64,000 nucleotides of DNA, taken from positions 33,039,429-33,103,428 of the forward strand of contig JALMGJ010000004.1 in NCBI GenBank assembly GCA_023362775.1, written 5' to 3'. How positions within the stretch are numbered: the first letter of the stretch is position 1; each line of letters opens with the position of its first letter. The translations under genes and the position numbers were made by a program. Positions 22,866 through 34,105 of this stretch are shown one piece after another. Below the pieces are notes generated by a model, which saw only the letters and a list, made by a program, of their open reading frames with translations, did no database searches and had not been told where the DNA came from. The DNA is from Charina bottae. Taxonomy: Eukaryota; Chordata; Lepidosauria; Squamata; Charinaidae.

Positions 22866-22882
22866 ACAAACAAACAAACAAA
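22818..22882. repeat. (AATA)n/(AACA)n microsatellite grown from an L2 tail
   Basis: AATAAATA repeats directly follow the L2 hairpin and pass into CAAACAAA, consistent with a LINE tail seeding a microsatellite. Confidence 0.9.
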
Positions 22883-22884
22883 CT

Positions 22885-23034
22885 TACCATCTTTGGATTT
22901 TTCTATTTATTATTTTAGTGGATTTTAGCTGTTTAAGTTTTAATTGTTTTTATGATATTTTTGTAAACTGCCCAGAGTCTACTGTTGTAGAGATGGGTGG
23001 TGATAAATTCAAATAATAAATGAATGAATGAATG
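22885..23034 (+). mobile_element. Second L2 LINE 3' tail
   Basis: TGTAAACTGCCCAGAGTC, then AGAGATGGGTGGTGATAAATTC and AATGAATG repeats: another L2 3' end joined directly behind the first. Confidence 0.75.
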
Positions 23035-24085
23035 CCCCATGTAAAAATGTGCTTGGTCATCTCACTGCTTGACTCTGTCCGCTTTTTAATAAGTTAAAAA
23101 GTAGCAATCTGAAAACTGAATCCTTGTAGGCATTGAAGGGTTGAATAGTGGAATAAGCCTTGATAAGCCTCATTGTGGCTTATCCAAGGACCAGGAAAAA
23201 CTTTGCATTCCAGTCTAAGGGCTTGTCTGCACTGCCCATTTTGCTCAGTGTCAGAATGGGCAAGAAACAGTTGATGTCACCCTCCATTAATCCCCCACTC
23301 ACCTCACCTTCAAAGTGACCTCAGCATGTGTTTCTTTACTCCACTTCCAAAGCACACTTTCCCATTACACTATTTTGAGAACTGGTCATTTTGGCCACAG
23401 TTCAGTTTGTTACATGCTAACCTTAGGAGTTCATTGGCTACTTTGCATAGGAAGGACTATCCTTTAAATTGAGCTAATGCTTATCATTTTATTTATGTAT
23501 TATTTGTATATAGCTACTCATATAACCAGTGGAACGCTAGGTGGTGAACAAATGTGAAATTATGATATCTGGAAACCATTTTTGCATTCAGGTAAAGAAG
23601 CAAAAGAGGCCTCAAGCAAGCAAGAGCATAACATAATTTTTAATTGCACATATTAAATAAAGATGATTTTACTATAGAATTGGAATAGAAAAAAGAAATA
23701 CCACTCTCCGGGATGCAAAAATGAAAACAACATGACAGTCTTGCAAATATGCCAGATATGTGTGCTAATGATTTATTCCAGTTCGTTAAATAAGCAAAAA
23801 TTATCAACTGTTTCAGAATGGTGCAGCTACAAATAGTTTGTGTGTGGGGTTTTGTTGTTGTTATTGTTGTTTGCCAGAGGCAGAGTGGAATTTGTGGTGT
23901 GACTGTATCACTGCTTCATTGCTCACCTCACATAAACTTTATTTCTAATTAGTTTGAACTCCAGGAGAATCAATCAAGGACTATATAAACATTCAAATTT
24001 CATACTGTGAATGTTACTTCAAATTTATCACTAACACATTATGATATTTCTGTTAAATATTCTCAGGAAGTATTGCAAGTTGCAC
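23035..24085. other. No recognised gene; possible L2 tail relic
   Basis: 23490-23560 (TTATTTATGTATTATTTGTATATAG ... CGCTAGGTGGTG, long word shown only in part) may be an old antisense L2 tail. The rest is unassigned. Confidence 0.3.
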
Positions 24086-24349
24086 CAAAACCATGCCTTA
24101 ATAATTATACTGGACTCACACCGGACTTGGTTTTCTTGTCAGAGCAGTGGCAATGTGATCTGAGGGGAGAGTTAGATCTATCCCCCTTGTCATGGTCAGA
24201 TCATGCCCTAGTGACCTTGAGATTCTCCTATGCCTCCCTCCTCCATAGGGAGGCAGGACCCATTCGATTGGTCCACCTCCAGCAACTGATGGACCCGATG
24301 GGGTTTCAGAGGGAGCTGGGGGTTATACCTGAGGATCTTGTCAGGGAAA

Positions 24350-24620
24350 TTGGCGAAGAAACAACGCTGAGTCGAAGTTCAACTCTAGTTTCTTTATTGT
24401 TCCTACCATACAGAGAATCTTGCCAGACTAAAGTTTCCTAAATTGAGCTAAGAGGAAAAGTACTCTTGGCAATCTAATGTGGTGCCAGCCTAACTTTCTT
24501 TCTCGCCCCCCCCCCACGCTCTCCAAGCTGCGTAAGCTGTGTGAATACTTATCAACTTGGAATGCGCTATCCGCCCCCTCAGCTCCCAACTCCATCACAT
24601 CACCCTCCTCCTCAGGGGCA
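24350..24620. other. Foreign block inside L2
   Basis: Between recognisable L2 pieces lies about 270 bp without L2 character, including a C10 run (24507-24516) and GGAATGCGCTATCCGCCCCC. It may be a nested insertion such as an LTR or another short element. I could not find terminal or flanking repeats. Confidence 0.4.
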
Positions 24621-24938
24621 CATTCCATCACAGATCTGCTGCATGGTCCAGCAGAGGCCCTGGCCACTGCCCGGAATAGGGAGGCGACGGGGGCCTTGGA
24701 CAGGATCGCACCTGTGCGACCTCTCTTGTCCCATTGAACCCAACACTTACAGTGGTTCATGGAGGACTTGAGGGTTCTGAAGAGGATTAAGAGATGTCTA
24801 GAGTGCCACTGGAAAAAGACAAGGACCAAACCTGACCGAACACCAGCTAGAGCCGCTATTAAGGCCTAGCTTGTGGCAGTAAGAGCAGTAAAATGTTAAT
24901 ATTTCTCTGCTCTTATTGCATCTGCAGAATGCCATCTG

Positions 24939-25792
24939 ATGGCCCTGTTTAAGATCACTTCATCCCTTCTGGGGAAGGTGGGTCCAGTGACTCACCTACA
25001 GGACCATGCAGAGGAGTTTTCTGGGCATCTGGAGGATAAAATTGCTTGGATCCATTCCACGTTGGATGCCAAGTGTGTGGCATGGCCTGTGGAGATGCCT
25101 GGGGAACGTACTTACCCGGTAATCTGGGAATGGTTTGATCCTGTTGGGCCTGAGGAAGTGGACAGGGTTCTCCAAACTGTAAATGCCACCGCTTATCAAT
25201 TAGATCCTTGTCCCTCCTGGATGGTGAAGGCAGCTTGGGATGTGACATGTGGATGGGTCCAGGAGATGGTGAATTCATCCTTGGAGGAGGGAGTCTTTCT
25301 GGCTGCCTTTAAAGAGGCGCTGGTGCACCCCCTCCTCAAGAAACCATCACTGGACCCCACTGTGCTGGACAATTTTCGTCCAGTCTCCCACCTCCCCTTT
25401 TTAGGGAAGGTAGTTGAGAAGTGCATTGCAGCTCCAGAGGATCCTGGATGAAACGGACCCTGGACCCTTTTCAGTCTGGTTTCAGGCCCGGATATGGCAT
25501 GGAAACAGCTTTGGTCGCACTTTTGGTTGATCTCTGGCAGGAGCAGGATGGGGGCAGTGCATCCATCGTTCCTCTTCTTGACCTCTCAGCGGCTTTCAAT
25601 ACCATCGACCATGGTATCCTTTTGAGTCAGCTCAGGGAGTTGGGGGTGGGTGGCACAGTTTTGTGCTGGTTGACCTCCTTCCTCCAGGTCCCAATCGGTG
25701 TTGATAGGGAGCGAGATCCAGCCCGCAGCCCCTCCTCTGTGGGGTGCTGCAGGGTTCAGTACCCTTCCCACTCCTTTTCAACACCTACATGA
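24939..25792 (+). pseudogene. L2 reverse transcriptase fragment in two frames
   Basis: Two overlapping open stretches (24939-25451 and 25421-25792) together cover the N-terminal half of the L2 RT. Fingers motifs NFRPVSHLP and QSGFRPGY and the first catalytic aspartate in LLDLSAAFNTIDH are all visible. A frameshift separates the two near 25430, and stops follow motif C. RT would copy LINE RNA at a nicked target; this fragment cannot. Confidence 0.82.
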
Positions 25793-25984
25793 AACTGCTG
25801 GGTGAGATCATCTGTCGCCACAGGCTGTCACCACAGGCTGTCACCACAGGCCACAGACTACTCAGAGTCTCAGGGATTCACTCCCCTGGAAGCCCATTGT
25901 AGATTAATTTGATAAACCTAATTTAGTGTTTCCCCCATGGTAAATGTGGCTTTTGCTGCCAAAAGTTGTCCAGTCCTGGCTTAA

Positions 25985-26222
25985 ATTTGCTTAATTATTG
26001 ATTTATTTGATACACCTTTTGTTCAGGAGCTCAAGGTAGCATTTCCTGGGCTCTCTCTCTTCTCCCACTTTTTCCCACAACAACCCTTTGAAATAGGTTG
26101 GGTTGAGAAAGAGTTCCTGCCCTGAGTAATCCAGTGATTTTCAGTGGCTGAGATTGGTGTAGAATCTGGATCTCAGCAGTACCAGTCTAACCCCTTAACC
26201 ACTATGCTAAACTGGCTAATTA
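25985..26222 (-). mobile_element. tRNA-CORE SINE (MIR-like), antisense, old
   Basis: On the minus strand it begins with a tRNA-like head (AGCCAGTTTAGCATAGTGG TTAAGGGG, about 26195-26222). A CORE-like middle follows, and it ends in CTACCTTGAGCTCCTGAAC with a short L2-like tail. Divergence from the other CORE-SINEs here is high. Confidence 0.65.
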
Positions 26223-27005
26223 GGACTCTCAGTGAGAGATGATCCATTACAACCCATGGATAAACATATTAATATGTAGAAGTTATAATCCGTAGCCTTC
26301 AGCATCAAAGACACAATGAAGACACAGGGTTTCTAATGTTTATAAAGCTAGAATAATCATATATTAATTGAAAATTAATTAAGATCTTCTGATACAAAAG
26401 GAGACATACATAATACTCATAATCAATGTCAAAGCAGATATTAGCTGTATATTCAATAAAGAAACAAAGATGAGAAGATACAAGGGAAAAATATTTAGAA
26501 TACAAATTGTTTACGTTTATATAAATGACATGATAAATTTCCCTTACTGGTAAATGACTCAATTGTATTTGGCATATATTTTTTTCATTTAGTAGCATTT
26601 TCCAGTATACCCTCTTAAGCCAATTTTCCTAATCATTACTAATAAATGCCAGCCTTTAACAAATTTCTCTGTAAAGTTATGGAATAAGATGCAAAGGAAA
26701 GTCAAAACTTGTTGGCTTATATTAGTATTTGGGCTTAAGCCTCTTCTTATTTTAGCAAAACTGTAGAAAAGAAAAAATCAATTCTGTATGTCAATACCCT
26801 TGTTATTAATTAACCCTCTTTGCTCTAGTTATTGATCAGATATAACTTTTAGTTATAGTTGTAAAGGCCTATATCAATAGCTTCAAGGGAGAACATTAGC
26901 TGGTCTCTCAGTGCTTTAGCTCACTTCAGAGAGTTCTTCAAAGAGGAATAATTGCTCTTGATGGTTTCATCAGGAAAGGTTTGGCTTGGGGAATTAGAAC
27001 TTGAG
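26223..27005. other. No recognised gene or element
   Basis: Very AT-rich unique sequence with a chance minus-strand ORF at 26305-26598. Confidence 0.4.
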
Positions 27006-27027
27006 TATCAATATGAATATCAACCCT

Positions 27028-27354
27028 AGGGGCATGGTGGCTCAGCAGGTAAGACGCCAGGCTTGTCAATCGCAAGTTCGGAGGTTCGAATCCCTAGCCT
27101 CGCGTGACAGAGTGAGCTCCCGCACTCGCCCCAGCTCTTGCCAACCTAGCAATTCGAAAGCATGCAAATGCAAGTAGATGAATAGGCACCACTTTGGTGG
27201 GATGGTAACAGCGTTCTGCGTGCGTCATACCGGCCACATGACCGTGGAAGCATCTTCTGACAACGCTGGCTCTTCGGCTAACAAACGGAGATGAGCACCG
27301 GCCCCTAGAGTCGGACACGACTGCACAAATGTGCGGGGGGAACCTTTACCTTTT
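27028..27354 (+). mobile_element. Sauria-type tRNA SINE
   Basis: Same family as 17895-18225: A box TGGCTCAGCAGG, B box GGTTCGAATCCC, the AGAGTCGGACACGACTG tail motif and the AACCTTTACCTTT end. It lacks the GATCAGAA portion of the head, a small deletion. TATCAATATGAA occurs at 27006-27017 and 27355-27366 as a likely target duplication, leaving ten extra bases (TATCAACCCT) at the 5' junction. Confidence 0.88.
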
Positions 27355-27429
27355 TATCAATATGAAGGATTCCTTGAAGATCATTAGGTCCTTATCATAA
27401 AACTGGAAGCAATGTGTTCTGCCTTGCAG

Positions 27430-27890
27430 AAGGTTGTTCATGAATGTTCAGAGAAGTGCAACTAGGATAAGGAGAAATATGGAAACAGAACTATATAAAA
27501 ATGGTTGAAAAACTGGGTATATTTAGCCAGAAGAAGAGAAGATTGATGAAAACAGTCTTCAGATATCTTACAGGCTGTCATCCAGAGGAAAGAAAGAGTT
27601 AGTCTTCCTCATTCCATGGGGCAGGACTAAAAACCACTGGGTGGCACTCTCTGGAGGATGGATTTTTAACTAAAACTTTGGAGAAACTTCCTAATGGTTA
27701 GCACTGTCTGAAAATGGAACCAAGTAACTTGTATTCTGATTCACTGGAGGTATCCAAGCAAAACGTGATGCTGCATCTGTTAGGATGCTGAAATTATATC
27801 CTGCAGTAGATGTTGAATTCACCTGAGGCTGGACTAGATGGCTTCTAAGTTCATTTCCAAGTCAATAATTTAATGATTCTAATACTTGCC
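27430..27890 (+). mobile_element. CR1 LINE 3' end
   Basis: The order of words is that of CR1 3' ends in birds and reptiles: GCAACTAGGATAAGGAGAA, ACTGGGTATATTTAGCCAGA, AAGAGAAG, TATCTTACAGGCTGTCATCC, GGACTAAAAACCACTGGGTGG, GAGGCTGGACTAGATGGCTT and the ending ATGATTCTAATAC. The covered protein is the extreme C-terminus of ORF2, now full of stops. 5' truncated, as is usual for this family. Confidence 0.85.
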
Positions 27891-29216
27891 GGTACTTACA
27901 TTGCTTGGATAAATTTTAGCATGGGCAAATAACCTTTGATAGGGTGGCTAGCTTAGTCTTGGCTAACAATAAGATTGATCAGTTTCTGAACTGGCAAAGA
28001 TATTTGAGAGGTTATGCCTAACCAAAGTGAAGCTGCAGGCAATTTGTTACACTTCTTGTCGGTCTTTCTGGATTTATTGCAACTCAAGGTAGAGCAACAG
28101 ACACCAAGATTAGCATATCTCATGTAGTCAGATTTGACCTTAATAGGAACGGCATCATGTTGAGGTTCTCTTTGCCTCTGGAAAATACATTTAAATTCCT
28201 GACCCAGAATTTAATGCACATTTTTCACATATACATTATCAGTGGAAAACCAGGACTGAAATTATCACGAGCTAGTAAGTCTCCTGATTATTATTTTAAC
28301 TCTCCTCTCCAAGAATAAAACAGTCCAGGGTAAACTTAAAGGAGGGAGGGACTGATCACTAAGTGTGGACATCTTTCTCTTCCTTTCTTTTCTCTCCTTT
28401 CTCTGCACAATCCTGCATTCTTGTGATATTTCTCTCTGGCTGCTCTTTGGAGTAAAGTGGAAACATAAACAGGGAAGTGTCTTGCACTGTGATTAATGAA
28501 TGTGTCGGAATACATGAAACAGCCAAAGCAACAGATTCAAGCCTGTTGAGAACATGAAAGAAGATGAGAAAGAATTTCTCTCCATTGCCAACTTCATCAA
28601 ACACTCCGATAGCACCAGAAAAGCCAGTGGTGCAAATGGCGATAGCATGCTGGTATTCACGCCTGGAGTGAGATAAAGGGTCAGAAGGAAATGGGACACT
28701 TCTGTACCCTAATGGTGTCACATTAGCAAATACATGAATAAAAAGATGGCATGTATGAAGATGAATACCCTTTGTTAAGTCTCCTAGACATCTCATCTGC
28801 GGACCAGTAATTGTACTCCAAATGATATTTGGAGAGCAAGAGAGATTTTGATTGGAGCTTGTTCTCCCTCTCTCTCCCACATAAAAGACCTCTTAAAAAG
28901 GGATGTTTTGCCCAGGGACCAGGAAATGCATTTATCATTTGTCCTGGATGTATGTGATGTCCATGCAGTATTGCATCTTTTTACCAGATGGAATAACTTT
29001 TACATGATCACCAAACTTTGTTATAATTGTGCTCCCTGTGTTAAGAAATTTGTCACGATGAAAGTAACCCTAAACTGGGATTTAAAACTGGGTGAAACAG
29101 AGAAAATAGTAACTCCCTGAGTGGTTTATAAATCATTCCAGCCTCATTGGAATTGACCTGACCTGCATTCCAGCACTGAGGGAACACATGCCCTGTCCTT
29201 CTGGTGTGTGGCTCAT
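27891..29216. other. No recognised gene or element
   Basis: The 173-codon minus frame at 28359-28880 is the longest here. It contains overlapping frames and no domain, signal peptide or splice context that I can defend, so I leave it as a chance ORF. Confidence 0.4.
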
Positions 29217-29228
29217 ACTTTTCAGCAT

Positions 29229-29458
29229 AAAGGTAAAGGTTGTCCGACTCTAGGGGCCAGTGCTGATCTCCGTTTTTTAGCCGAACAGCCAGCGTTGTCC
29301 AAAGACGCTTCCGCAGTCATGTGGCCGGCGTAACGTACGCGGAACGCTGTTACCTACCCACTGAAGTGGTACCTATTAATCTACTTGCATTTGCGAACTT
29401 GCGATCTTCTGATCGACAAGCCTGGCATCTTAACCACTGAGCCCCCACGCCCCCCACC
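29229..29458 (-). mobile_element. Sauria-type SINE, antisense, internally deleted
   Basis: The minus strand starts GGGGGCGTGGGGGCTCAGTGG, keeps the head to GATCGCAAGTTCG, then jumps straight to CAAATGCAAGTAGAT, losing the B box and about 85 bases of body. The tail has CGGACAACCTTTACCTTT. The target duplication ACTTTTCAGCAT is exact (29217-29228 and 29459-29470). With no B box it could not be transcribed by pol III from its own promoter. Confidence 0.87.
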
Positions 29459-29660
29459 ACTTTTCAGCATATTTAATGCCATTACTAAAACCAGACCATC
29501 AAAATAAGCACATGGATGCATATCATTGCATAGATTATCTAGACGGTGCAATTAATTTGCATCTTTTTTATGGGAAACTTCTCAATTATTATAGTCATTT
29601 GGTTTCTTCTAGTCCATCACCACCCCTTTCTGTCACTGCTACAGAATGCAAAATATAGAT

Positions 29661-29794
29661 TCGTGTTTCTCAGTCTCAGCAACTTTAAGATCTGTGGGCT
29701 TCAGCTTCCAGAATTCCCCAGACACCATGCTGGCTGAGGAATTCTAGAAGTTGAAGTCCACAGGTCTTAAAGTTGCTGAGATTGAGAAACACTG
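29661..29794. mobile_element. Palindromic hAT-type short element (MITE)
   Basis: The 134 bp reads as one long imperfect inverted repeat: GTGTTTCTCAGTCTCAGCAA on the left, TTGCTGAGATTGAGAAACAC on the right, meeting near CATGCTGGCTG. The flanks ATATAGAT (29653-29660) and ACATAGAT (29795-29802) match at 7 of 8, fitting hAT. No coding capacity. Confidence 0.82.
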
Positions 29795-29802
29795 ACATAG
29801 AT

Positions 29803-32169
29803 CTTTTCCCGCATCCAAAGAACTGCAAGTTTCAAGCAATTGTCTTGGGTGAAAGCTCCAAAAATATGGTGTAATGCGATGTTCAAACAAACAGTGTAAA
29901 GGCTTCAGCAGGTTTGCTTGGCCTTTTGGTTTCTTGTATATATTAAAGGTAATAATGATGTTGGATCAAGCAACCACCACACATACAGAACGCCTATTCT
30001 CTGTGTTATTGAATCATGTGCATTCCAGTCTAGGGGACATTCATCTCTTAATTAAGTAACTAGTTTTAAAACCATAGAACTTCCTTTGCATTATGGTTCC
30101 CTATCTTGCCTTCCTTCAGGCACATAGGAAGGTATTTACATCCAGAAAACCCATGCCTTATCTTTTCCCCTTTTCCTGAAGCTACTTTTCATGATGCATC
30201 CCCTCTCCTGCATGGCTTACAACCATGCATTACTGAATATCTACAGATGTATACTTGCATTTACAGGACATAAACAGAAACCTGAAATTGCAGTGGGATC
30301 TCTTGGTTATTCTGCAGTTGCAATAGACTTGCAATATACACATAAATAATGACATACATGTAATATTTCAAACACTACCTACTTATCTCAGTACATTGGT
30401 GAGCGTTCTTGATTCCACACTGAAAAAGCAGCATTAAGTTCAGAAACAGTATCATCTGTAGGGTAGAATCTGTTGTAGATTGGAGGAAGCCTGTTGTTGC
30501 TATTATTGTTCTTTTTATATCAATGTCTATGTTATCTTCTTGTTATTGTTGCTCTTAAATATGGTATCTTTCGCAAGCTGGAAGATAGGGTCTGTTCCAT
30601 TCTAGTTTCAGAAGGGCTGATTTCAATTGCAATGACAAAACATTGGAAGAGAAGTGGGTAGGCTGGGAAAACTCAACTGTCCCAAGTTGTTATGAATGAA
30701 TGTGAATGTGGCTCATCCACATGAGAAGTCAGCATTCTGTCTGGATTCCAACACTGGCTGATAGGCATTTTCAGATCAAAGAAAACTTACACATATAAAC
30801 AGTTTTTAAGTGTAGGTTCAATTTGGGATCTGTCAACCATGACAGAATATCACTTTAATCTGTCTTTATAATAGGGTGGGTTCCCAGGCGGTCTGTTGTT
30901 CAAGTTGCTGGCACATTATGCATTTTATTTCTTCCAACTATGTTCATAATAATAAATAAAACACTGTTAAAAAAAAGGATGGTTATCATCTCCCTGCAGA
31001 CCTGTATACAGTGAAAAGAAGTTGACATTTTTAACCACTAATATTTCATAGTGGTATTTCTTATGAACATACCAAAGGCATTAAACTGGAGATCTCTTGG
31101 TTTCTATTGAATCCTATTCTGTCTGTACCAATCCATTTCAGAGAATCTTGTAAAGACTTTTTCAATAAAAACCAAAATCTTAAAGCTCTGAGTAGCTGCA
31201 AATGGATGTTGTTACTTAGATTTATATAAGGCTTATGAATTGATTTATTCAATGTTTTACATTGCTATCTATTGAGTGGCAAAAATTTACAATTTTAATG
31301 GTAGTTCTGGCTATGTTCCAAGCATTATAAACTTTTACAGTTTTCTTGCTTTCTTGTTTTGATTTCCTTGATTTGATTTGTGGGCACTTTCAACCTTTCT
31401 GAACTATTATAAAAATGTGCACCATACTGGGGATTTGGATGCTTATTAATTTGAGTTAGGATGCAGAATTATGTGACTAATGAACAAACAACACTCTGAA
31501 CTTGTGATTGAAAGGTGGGAGAAGTCTGCCCATGGAATGCTTTTAACAATGGTTCTTTAAAAGTAGAAAAACTGAATGAGACTGCTCTTATCTACTGTAT
31601 ATCCTCTCTAAATAATTTGGTTTTATGTGCTGTTTGTGATGGCTTACACAGTTGTTAAAAATAGGTCAAAGTAAATATTATCTCTAACTTAAAAAGGTGG
31701 AAGTGAGTAGAACAGAATTTCCAATGAAGGAGATGTAACAAAAAAGAACATTAACAACATACTAGCATAAGTATTCATACTAGAAAGCTATAACACATTT
31801 TCTAAAGCTTATGGAGCTTAATCACTTCTGACTTCAACAAACAAATTATTGAAGCTGCAGAAATTATTGTTATGAGCTGCCAGTTTGGGCCATATCAATT
31901 TTCATTTGTGTGATCCTTGGATAATAGCTTAGGATGGGTGGTTGATGGTTCCTCCAGAAATAAGAAGAGGGTGAGGAAAGTGACTAATCCCTTCCAGCAA
32001 ATGATTTGTCTTAAAAGTGTGTGTGTGTGTGTATGCTTGCACGCATAGAAAGAAAATTAGAAGTAATACATATTAAGTTTGAAACAGGGAGAGAGATGGA
32101 GAAGCTGAATGCTCATGGCTCATTGCTACATTGGGCTTCTAGAAACATGCCTCCAATGATCTCAGATAG
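29803..32169. other. No recognised gene or element
   Basis: Unique sequence with scattered short ORFs. A (GT)n run lies at 32018-32032. Confidence 0.4.
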
Positions 32170-32174
32170 AGGGT

Positions 32175-32285
32175 CTGCAACTTCTATTTGTACATTCTAT
32201 ATCTTGCTTTCCCTCCAGGAGCTCAAGGCACCATAACATTTCCTCTGCTTCATCATCCCAACAATACTGGAAGATAACTAAGATG
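32175..32285 (-). mobile_element. tRNA-CORE SINE 3' portion, antisense, decayed
   Basis: CTTTCCCTCCAGGAGCTCAA, then AACATTTCCTCTGC and CATCCCAACAA, parallels the 3' half of the SINE at 25985-26222. Confidence 0.45.
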
Positions 32286-32305
32286 GAAGATAGAAGTGGA
32301 ACCAA

Positions 32306-32307
32306 AT

Positions 32308-32346
<39 letters not shown>

Positions 32347-32348
32347 TT
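32306..32348. repeat. (TTTA)n microsatellite
   Basis: About eleven ATTT units, the antisense A-rich tail of the SINE that follows. Confidence 0.92.
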
Positions 32349-32440
32349 AATTTTTATCCCGCCTTTATTAATATTTTTTATAAATAACTCAAGGCAGGGA
32401 ACATACCTAATATTCCTTCCTCCTCCTATTTAACCAAACA
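32349..32440 (-). mobile_element. tRNA-CORE SINE 3' portion, antisense, truncated
   Basis: TTTTTATCCCGCCTTTATTA, ATAACTCAAGGCAGGGAACA and TACCTAATATTCCTTCCTCC match the first 90 bases of the fuller copy at 56303-56548; the CORE and tRNA parts are absent. Confidence 0.78.
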
Positions 32441-33109
32441 AGCTTCATAATTGATAAGAAATTTAAGATGGATCTTCCAAATCCTAGCCCAGTGCTCTGA
32501 TCCAGGAGTGGCCACCCATAGCCATCAGAATCTCATTTTTGCCTCACCCAAAAACTGTACTCCAAAATGTAATAGCCAAATAGCCAAATTCTCATATTGT
32601 GGATTTCTTCAGTGTTTTAATTTTGTTTGTTTACAATAAAGAGTAGGAATGGAAACAGGAGGCCTCTGAGATACAAACTTCTCCAATCCCCACCATAAGC
32701 CCCCTGAGCCCCACTGCCAAACCCCAAAGCACTGTGGTGATTTGGGGATGTTTTTACAGAGTTAGGGTGGTTTCAAGGGAAGGGATGAGAGAGTGTATGT
32801 ATGTATGTATGTATTTAATTAATTCAATTTATATAGCCACCCATCTCAGAACAGTGACTCTTAGCTTTTAGAAGCTTAGCTTTCTAGAGGACCCCCACTC
32901 TATTCCCCAAGTCAACCCCTCCTCCAAAATCAGCCCCACTCCTTTTTGCCATATTACCATGTCACTAGAGGACCTCATGGGGCCCTTTGGAAGGTCAGGA
33001 GGCTGAAATTCATATACTCACCCCTCCAAATTCACTACTTGCCCATCCCTTCACTAAACGCAACCCTACACTAACTACTGCTGGAAACAGAATTCGGTAT
33101 TAGATTGTT
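32441..33109. other. No gene; TATG microsatellite and L2-like tail
   Basis: (GTAT)n at 32794-32813 leads into AATTCAATTTATATAGCCACCCATCTC, which has the look of an antisense L2 tail. The rest is unassigned. Confidence 0.45.
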
Positions 33110-33218
33110 TAAATCTGTAGAGGCGTTCAATGTATTGTCGAAGGCTTTCACGGCCGGAGTTCAATGGCTGTTGTGGGTCTTCCGGGCTGTGTGGCCGTGT
33201 TCTGGAAGTTGTGGTTCC

Positions 33219-33254
33219 TAACGTTTCGCCAGCATCTGTGGCCAGCATCTTCAG
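33219..33254 (-). ncRNA. Hammerhead ribozyme motif (PLE A, left arm)
   Basis: On the minus strand CTGAAGA, stem II GCTGGC/GCTGGC (six pairs, two of them G-U), GAAACGTTA. It is identical to the right-arm copy at 34069. Confidence 0.78.
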
Positions 33255-33452
33255 AGGGCAGGAGCACAGACAGAAGCAAAATCTCTGTGCCCAGGTAGAG
33301 TGGGAATGTTCTATTTATAGAGCTAAATTATAGGAGATTAGGTGGGGTTTTTTGTTGTGTTGAAATGCTAACGAGTGGCTGATGAGCGTGATTAGCATGT
33401 TCATTGTGAGAAGTATTCCCATGTCCTGGTGGTTGGACTGAGTTCGTTGACC

Positions 33453-33995
33453 AGGAATGAAAAAGGCTTCTTTTTCCCCACCAGAAAAATACAACAAATG
33501 CTAAAATCAGCAAAAGACAAAAGGGACCCCCGCACCGCTGCAGGAGTATACCGCATACCATGCAGCTGTGGACAAGTATACATCGGAACCACAAAACGAA
33601 GCATTCACACCAGGATAAAAGAACATGAAAGACACTGCAGACTACAGCAACCGGAAAAATCTTCAGTAGCTGAACATGTTCTCAAGCAAATGGGACACAA
33701 AATCCTATTTGAAAACACAGAAATACTGGACAACACCAAAAGCCACTACACCAGATTATACAGAGAAGCCATTGAAATTCACAAACACCAGCACAGTTAC
33801 AATAAAGAAGAAGAAAGTTTAAAAATTAGCAAAACCTGGCTACCAGTCCTGAAAAACACAGTCTGCAAAAGGTCAACGAACTCAGTCCAACCACCAGGAC
33901 ATGGGAATACTTCTCACAATGAACATGCTAATCACGCTCATCAGCCACTCGTTAGCATTTCAACACAACAAAAAACCCCACCTAATCTCCTATAA
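33453..33995 (+). pseudogene. PLE GIY-YIG endonuclease fragment
   Basis: The open frame runs from the arm into the element (ATG at 33429; codons before about 33453 are arm sequence) and ends at the stop after 33992. The endonuclease follows an AKDKRDP linker: GVYRIPC as the GIY strand, QVYIGTT as the YIG strand, RIKEHERHC with the catalytic-type arginine, and a later acidic helix (LYREAIEIHKH). In an intact PLE this domain nicks DNA to prime reverse transcription. The last residues (from about 33871) come from the right arm. No reverse transcriptase motif remains, so it is a partial gene, although its own frame is undamaged. Confidence 0.87.
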
Positions 33996-34068
33996 TTTAG
34001 CTCTATAAATAGAACATTCCCACTCTACCTGGGCACAGAGATTTTGCTTCTGTCTGTGCTCCTGCCCT

Positions 34069-34105
34069 CTGAAGATGCTGGCCACAGATGCTGGCGAAAC
34101 GTTAG
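34069..34105 (+). ncRNA. Hammerhead ribozyme motif (PLE A, right arm)
   Basis: CTGAAGA at 34069-34075 and GAAAC at 34096-34100 enclose the GCTGGC/GCTGGC stem. The core is intact. AACGTT is self-complementary, in line with dimer-type stem III. Confidence 0.8.

Larger units (their letters stand above)
24090..25880 (+). mobile_element. L2 LINE ORF2 remnant (endonuclease end to RT)
   Basis: In order: TPDLVFLSEQWQCDL and LSWSDHALVTLRF (24118-24230, the end of the apurinic-type endonuclease with its SDH catalytic motif), a foreign block at about 24350-24620, GPAEALATARNREATG (24650), the linker with ITSSLLGKVGPV (24950) and the RT: ALVHPLLKKPSLDPTVLDNFRPVSHLPFLGK (24950-25450 frame; written only to mark the region), FQSGFRPGYGMETALVALL (25475) and LLDLSAAFNTIDHGILL (25576). 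The GVPQGS box near 25740 is frame-shifted. Catalytic YADD is missing because the copy ends near 25880. It is a long but dead copy that has lost the C-terminus. Confidence 0.85.

Noticed and set aside
28359..28880. 173-codon minus-strand ORF as a protein-coding gene
   Set aside because: Other frames are open over the same stretch, there is no recognisable domain, and nothing supports splicing or a start context.
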